A DNA stretch of 64,000 nt from Agrobacterium tumefaciens (GTDB lineage: Bacteria > Pseudomonadota > Alphaproteobacteria > Rhizobiales > Rhizobiaceae). The stretch spans positions 1,984,001 to 2,048,000 of the forward strand of contig CP048469.1 of assembly GCA_025559845.1 (NCBI GenBank). Direction: 5' to 3'. A program made the translations under genes and the position numbers. Below are positions 59,820 to 64,000 of this stretch, piece by piece. The notes beneath the pieces are model-generated. The model was given only the letters and a program-made list of their open reading frames with translations, did not search any database and was not told where the DNA came from. Within the stretch, counting starts at the first letter, position 1. Each line of letters begins with the position of its first letter.

Positions 59820-61105
59820 AATCCGCAGTTTCTATACGCCAGCAGATCCAGGTCTGCATCGGCAAGGCCGGCACGCCTGTCGGCACCCTCGTCTATGTCA
59901 AGCAGGGGCGCCGCGAAAACACCACCTTTGCCTACGACCAGAGCTGGCTGGCAAGCCCGCACGGGTTCAATGTGTCCGCCGACCTTGCGCTTCACTCTGG
60001 CTATCAGCCACGCCGCGCGCCGTCAGCGCACGATTCGGTCTTTCACTTCGCCCTTGCCGATACGGCTCCGGACGCCTGGGGGCGCAGGGTCATCGCGCGG
60101 GACCACGCCAGGCGCCGCAAGGACAACGCAGCACTCGCACCGCTGACCGAACTGGATTACCTGCTGGCGGTCGACGACTTCAGCCGGGTGGGCGCCTTGC
60201 GCCTGCGCGATCAGGGCGGCCGCTATTGCAGGACGGTCGATGAAGGCCGGCGCAGCACGCCGCCGCTTCTGGAGCTGCAGCGCATCTACCAGGCCAGCCG
60301 CGCGGTCGAGCAAGGCCAGGAAAGCACCGAGGATCTGCGCTACCTGCAGGGAAAGGGCACGTCGCTTGGCGGCATGCGTCCCAAGAGCACGGTGGTCGAT
60401 GAGGATGGCGCGCTGGCGATCGGAAAATTCCCGAGCGTGGGGGATGCGCGCAGCGTGACGCGCGGCGAGGTACTGGCCCTGTGCCTGGCGCAGCGCGCCG
60501 GCATCGATGCCGCGCCTGCCCGCGTCGTCGAGATTGAGGGCACGCCGGTCGCGGTCATTCGCCGCTTCGATCGCGATGGGGTCGATGGACGCATTCCGTA
60601 CCAATCCGCTGCTTCGTTGCTCCAGGCCTCCCGTGAAGAGGACCGAAGCTATACCGAGATCGCCGACGCGATTCGTTCTGTGGGGTATTCACCAACCGCA
60701 GACGTGCAACAATTATGGCGTCGGCTGGTGTTCAATCTGCTGATCACCAATGTGGATGACCATCTACAGAACCATGGCTTTCTGCACGTCGAAAAGGGGC
60801 TTTGGCGGCTGGCGCCGGCTTTCGACGTCAATCCTTTTCCCGACAAGGATCGGGAATCGAAGACCTGGCTGTCGGAGCAGGACGGACCGATCACCGACCT
60901 TGAGATGCTGCTGGCCCGAAGCGCCTATTTCTCATTGAGCAGGAACGATGCGCTGGCTGTGCTGGAGGAGGTGCATGCCGCCGTACTGGATTGGCGGGAG
61001 GTCGCGCTGGGGGCGGCGGTGGGGCTGCGCTCGAACGAACTGGACGACTTCGCGCCGGCGTTCGAGCACGAGCAGATGTCGCTTGCGAAAGCGTTGCTCG
61101 GCTGA
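59816..61105 (+). CDS. hipA: HipA-type serine/threonine kinase toxin
   Basis: A 429-residue HipA. The phosphate-binding segment is KGTSLGGMRPKSTVVDEDGA (residues about 180-199). The catalytic loop is NVDDHLQNHGF (about 312-322), with the essential aspartate and asparagine, and the metal site is FDVNPFPD (about 336-343). HipA kinases inactivate targets such as glutamyl-tRNA synthetase and induce dormancy. Inserted in the transfer region between the RAQPRD and TIGR03747 genes, it probably stabilises the ICE. Confidence 0.92.
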   Translation: MKSAVSIRQQIQVCIGKAGTPVGTLVYVKQGRRENTTFAYDQSWLASPHGFNVSADLALHSGYQPRRAPSAHDSVFHFALADTAPDAWGRRVIARDHARRRKDNAALAPLTELDYLLAVDDFSRVGALRLRDQGGRYCRTVDEGRRSTPPLLELQRIYQASRAVEQGQESTEDLRYLQGKGTSLGGMRPKSTVVDEDGALAIGKFPSVGDARSVTRGEVLALCLAQRAGIDAAPARVVEIEGTPVAVIRRFDRDGVDGRIPYQSAASLLQASREEDRSYTEIADAIRSVGYSPTADVQQLWRRLVFNLLITNVDDHLQNHGFLHVEKGLWRLAPAFDVNPFPDKDRESKTWLSEQDGPITDLEMLLARSAYFSLSRNDALAVLEEVHAAVLDWREVALGAAVGLRSNELDDFAPAFEHEQMSLAKALLG

Positions 61106-61155
61106 TCCAGTCTGGAGGATACGGGCGCTAACAGCCGCGCCCGGATTCACAGCTT

Positions 61156-61353
61156 CTAATAAGGATGCTTGCCGGAGAAACCCGAAGCGCTTCCGTGATG
61201 AATTCGCTCGTAGATTTCCTGCCGATGAACATCCACGTCCCTTGGCGCGGTCGTGCCGAATTTAACCTGCTGGCCGTTGACGCCAAGGACAGTGACAGTG
61301 ATGTCGTCGCCGATACGGATGATCTCGCCAATGCGGCGCGTCAGAATAAGCAT
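61156..61353 (-). CDS. csrA: CsrA-family RNA-binding regulator, ICE-borne
   Basis: A 65-residue Csr[21 protein letters not shown], then [20 protein letters not shown], then [12 protein letters not shown] keeps the RNA-contact residues: Leu4/Arg6 near the start and the Arg of VHR. The strand GTTAPRDV differs from the usual GVNAPKDV. A strong AAGGAGGGCC ribosome site lies upstream. It converges with hipA and lies on the same strand as the TIGR03747 and TraD genes. ICE-encoded CsrA proteins are known from Legionella (CsrT/LvrC), where they control element genes. Confidence 0.93.
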   Translation of the reverse strand: MLILTRRIGEIIRIGDDITVTVLGVNGQQVKFGTTAPRDVDVHRQEIYERIHHGSASGFSGKHPY

Positions 61354-61628
61354 ATGGCCCTCCTTGCTGGCGATTTTTGCTGTTTGTCGGAAAAGCCATT
61401 TGCGAGCGAAAGAAAGAGCCCGCCAATGAAAGCGCGAGCGTATTTCCCAAGGTGTTAGTCGCTATTTCACTCCGGGCTTCCTTATTGTGAAGTACCGGGT
61501 GGAATTTCATCATGGCAGAAGTATTTCGCTTTTCATAAATGTTTTCGCAGATCAATAATGAGATATTGATCGTTACTGCCGATCAATTTTCAAAAATGAG
61601 CCATTGGCGCGACCATCATGTTGGTGGC

Positions 61629-62378
61629 TCACAAATATTTCTTGAAGCTTCCGGCTGCGATGTCCGTCGCCAGTCCCAGCAGCACCGCGCTGGGCAGCAG
61701 GATGAGCAAGGGGCTGACACTCAGGGGTAGCGCCAGGTAGATCACCCATGGCAGCACGGCCAGCGGCATCAGCGATGCTTTGGCGCGATGATAGATGAAG
61801 CCGGATTCGCGTCCGGCGCCGAAGCGGCGGATGTCGCGGCGCACCAGGCCGTCGACCAGCCCTACGAAGGCGGCCATCAGGAATAGCGGCAACGTCAGCA
61901 CCAGCACCATCAGGCGCACGAGGAAGACCAGGGTCGTGAACGCTGCAGCGATCAGGTAGCTTTCTATCCAGACATATGCCTGGCTGATGTAGTACCGGAA
62001 ATCGCGCGTTCCGCTGTGGCTGGGGGCGCTGGCCTGGTTCGCGGCGTTGCGCATCCACTCCAGGAAGCCTGTCTTGACGAAGATCCACTCGTAGGCCTGT
62101 TCGACCAGCCAATGCGCGGTGCGTCCCGGTTCCTGCACCAGAGCGCTGCGGGTGAAATGACCGGAGAGCTGGGCCAGTTCATAGTCGAGCATTCCCTGTG
62201 CGTGCCGCCATCCTTGATCCGGCCAGAACAGGTGCATGCCCACGCATTCGATGACGATGCAAAGGAGCAGCGAGCCGCACAGAACGCCGAATAGGCGAAA
62301 CGGCAGCGTGATGATGCCTGCGATCAGTCCTTGCTGGCGGTTCTGCTGGCGTTGCGCGGTGGCGGCCGGATCACTCAT
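61629..62378 (-). CDS. ICE membrane protein, TIGR03747 family
   Basis: A 249-residue polytopic inner-membrane protein with three or four helices: GLIAGIITLPFRLFGVLCGS, SYLIAAAFTTLVFLVRLMVL, VLTLPLFLMAAFVGLVDGLV and LPWVIYLALPLSVSPLLILL. The DGLVRRDIRRFGAGRESGFI segment after the third helix is conserved in the family. It overlaps the TraD stop by four bases (ATGA) and so works with the coupling protein. Confidence 0.87.
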   Translation of the reverse strand: MSDPAATAQRQQNRQQGLIAGIITLPFRLFGVLCGSLLLCIVIECVGMHLFWPDQGWRHAQGMLDYELAQLSGHFTRSALVQEPGRTAHWLVEQAYEWIFVKTGFLEWMRNAANQASAPSHSGTRDFRYYISQAYVWIESYLIAAAFTTLVFLVRLMVLVLTLPLFLMAAFVGLVDGLVRRDIRRFGAGRESGFIYHRAKASLMPLAVLPWVIYLALPLSVSPLLILLPSAVLLGLATDIAAGSFKKYL

Positions 62379-64000
62379 ATGACCGCCTCGCCATCGGCCG
62401 CGGCCGAGGTGATATGCCGAAAGTCGTCCAGCAGGTCGTCCGGTAGCGGTTCATCCTGCAGGCCCGGAAGTCCCTGGTTTTCCCACCAGTCGCCAGCCTC
62501 CACGTAGTGCTGACGCATGTAGCCCGCCAGTTGTTGCAGATCCCTGGGCATCGCCTCGTCGGGATCTGGCGCCGGCAACGGCATGCGCACCTTCCAGAGG
62601 TTCCCACCCTCCAGCAATGCAAAGGCCTGCCCTTTCGGTAGTGCCACCACGTGCGCCGGCTCGATCAACGGCACGCTGGTGGTCGTGATCCTGTCCTGGG
62701 TGTTGCTGGTGAAATCGGTCTGCCCGCGAATATCCGAACTGTCGGTTGCGCCGCTCATCAGCGACGTAGTGTAGACCTCGACCTTTGGAAGCTGCTTGGT
62801 CAGCAACTCTGCCGTCGCTGTTTCGCGCACGCGCAACATGAAGAGATTATTGAAGTTGCCGACCACCTGGCCGGCTTTGGCACGGTTGCCGATCCTCGCT
62901 TCGATATCACTGAGGGTCTGGGTGTAGGCCGTGACTTGCAGGCCGGCGCCGCCGCCCTTGTTGACCATGGGGATGAATTCATCGCCCATGAGTTCGTTGA
63001 ATTCGTCGGCATGGACGTTGATCGGCAATTTCACCCCGGAGGCCGTGCCGGGAAGCCCGTCATCGATCCCGAATTTGTAGATGTGTCCGGCCACGGATAC
63101 CAGATCGCTGAACATCGAGTTGCCGACCGCTGCCGCGACCTCCGCATCCGACAGCGCATCAAGGCCAACGTAGACGACCGCCCTCTTGCGGATGATCTGC
63201 ATCCAGTCGAAGATCGGCCGCGGATCGTTCAGGTCGGAATAGTTCGGCGCGAGCAGCTGCGCGGTTTTGCCGGTCGTGAGCTTTTCGAGCAACGGCAACA
63301 AAGACGCGACGATCTTGTCGAAATAGGTGCGGTCATAACGCACTGCCGAACGCAGACCATCGAGCACGGGATCGTACACGCGCACCTGGGAGAGATACTG
63401 CTCCAACGCTACCACGCGCTTCTCGCGGCCCATCATGTGACGAGGCGTATTCTTGTCGTTGATCCGGCCTTCGAGTTGGACGATGACCTCCCACGCCTTC
63501 TGCTCATGGCTGGCGAAGTAGTGTTGGGCATATTCGATGAACAGGGCGTCGATGTTCACCACATGGCGCTGGATCAGTAGGTAGTCCGGCCGCTGCCCCA
63601 GTTCCACCAGGGCTCTGGCGATGATGTTGACGAAGCGCCATGCGAATTCACGGAACGCCGCACTGTTGCCTTCGCCCGAAAGCTGCCCTGCGATGCGGGT
63701 CGCCACTTCACTGATACGGCCGAAGCGCCCCACGGCGTTGTAGCGTGACGAAATGTCGGGCCATCCCAGATGAAACACATAGAACTCGCCCTCGCGCCCG
63801 GCGCGTTTGGCCTCGACGTACATTCGTTTCAAAAGGTCTGCGTCACCCTTGGGGTCGAAAGCGATAACGACCTCATGCTCTCCGGCGGCGTTGCGCCGGC
63901 GGATGTCCTGGGTGATGAACAATTCGGCCAGCCGGGTCTTGCCGACGCGCGTGGTGCCCAGCACAAGCGAGTGGCCGACCCGTTCGCCGAGCGGCAGGGT
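62375..64000 (-). CDS. traD: Conjugative coupling ATPase TraD (partial, 5' end outside window)
   Basis: The C-terminal ~541 residues of a type IV coupling protein of the SXT/TOL TraD type. The frame stays open to the right edge. Walker A is VLGTTRVGKTRLAEL near the edge, and Walker B-like PINVHADEFNELMGDEFIPM lies about 310 residues later, with RVRETATAELLTKQLPKVEV and a C-terminal acidic tail. It recruits the relaxosome to the secretion channel and pumps DNA. Its N-terminal membrane region lies beyond the window. Confidence 0.93.
   Translation of the reverse strand, partial: TLPLGERVGHSLVLGTTRVGKTRLAELFITQDIRRRNAAGEHEVVIAFDPKGDADLLKRMYVEAKRAGREGEFYVFHLGWPDISSRYNAVGRFGRISEVATRIAGQLSGEGNSAAFREFAWRFVNIIARALVELGQRPDYLLIQRHVVNIDALFIEYAQHYFASHEQKAWEVIVQLEGRINDKNTPRHMMGREKRVVALEQYLSQVRVYDPVLDGLRSAVRYDRTYFDKIVASLLPLLEKLTTGKTAQLLAPNYSDLNDPRPIFDWMQIIRKRAVVYVGLDALSDAEVAAAVGNSMFSDLVSVAGHIYKFGIDDGLPGTASGVKLPINVHADEFNELMGDEFIPMVNKGGGAGLQVTAYTQTLSDIEARIGNRAKAGQVVGNFNNLFMLRVRETATAELLTKQLPKVEVYTTSLMSGATDSSDIRGQTDFTSNTQDRITTTSVPLIEPAHVVALPKGQAFALLEGGNLWKVRMPLPAPDPDEAMPRDLQQLAGYMRQHYVEAGDWWENQGLPGLQDEPLPDDLLDDFRHITSAAADGEAVI

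Overview
The first 6.4 kb is ordinary bacterial chromosome. It carries rplA, rplK, nusG, secE and trnW on the minus strand, then a histidine phosphatase gene on the plus strand, then tuf on the minus strand, a TerC-family membrane protein and a lysozyme-inhibitor-like protein. Gene order and protein sequences point to an alphaproteobacterium, plausibly an acetic acid bacterium (Acetobacteraceae); the family-level call is an inference.

At 6391 the minus strand reads like the last ~23 nt of a tRNA-Gly gene with no tRNA body behind it. From there to the right edge, and clearly beyond it, the window is one integrative and conjugative element (ICE) of the ICEclc / PFGI-1 (MPF-G) class. Its left part holds a MFS/hydrolase/LysR cargo block with decayed genes (6.7-10.9 kb) and an intact LysR regulator (11.3 kb). 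Next comes the maintenance module alpA-parA-HicA-like-parB-DUF2857-STY4528-type replication gene (12.7-17.6 kb), a 100-bp tandem repeat array, the PFL_4669-family and DUF3158 genes, a broken DNA methyltransferase, ssb, an unusual GHKL-ATPase/HExxH protein, and topB (to 25.2 kb). A dcm-type methyltransferase is cut by an IS21-family element (26.1-28.8 kb), followed by a VapBC-like pair and a DUF3742 gene.

The type IV secretion genes lie on the minus strand in two blocks. 30.4-35.1 kb holds TraG-N, a small membrane protein, PFL_4711, TraU-like PFL_4710 and PFL_4709. 50.7-64 kb holds a DsbA-like thioredoxin, the VirB4/TraC ATPase, a lipoprotein, VirB10-, TraK- and VirB8-like proteins, small membrane proteins, RAQPRD, then a hipBA + csrA insertion, a TIGR03747-type protein and TraD running off the window.

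Between the two blocks lies a 15-kb cargo region. Its first part is a complete heme-piracy module: a Fur box, fecI-fecR, a transducing TonB-dependent receptor, two tandem heme oxygenases, a YbaN protein, exbB-exbD-tonB, a hemophilin-like secreted hemophore and its Slam-type outer-membrane exporter (type XI secretion). Its logic is to secrete a hemophore, recapture it through the dedicated receptor and TonB complex, and open the heme ring for iron, under Fur and an ECF sigma/anti-sigma pair. Its second part is a divergent LysR plus an operon of a 2OG-Fe(II) dioxygenase, a LysE exporter and a ThrH phosphatase, which looks like an amino-acid hydroxylation/export unit.

The most interesting non-coding signals are an apparent replication origin embedded in the replication-gene coding sequence (DnaA boxes, palindromic iterons and an A-rich tract), four 100-bp repeats each centred on the palindrome CTATACCCCGGGTATAG, and a perfect 50-bp palindrome downstream of topB.
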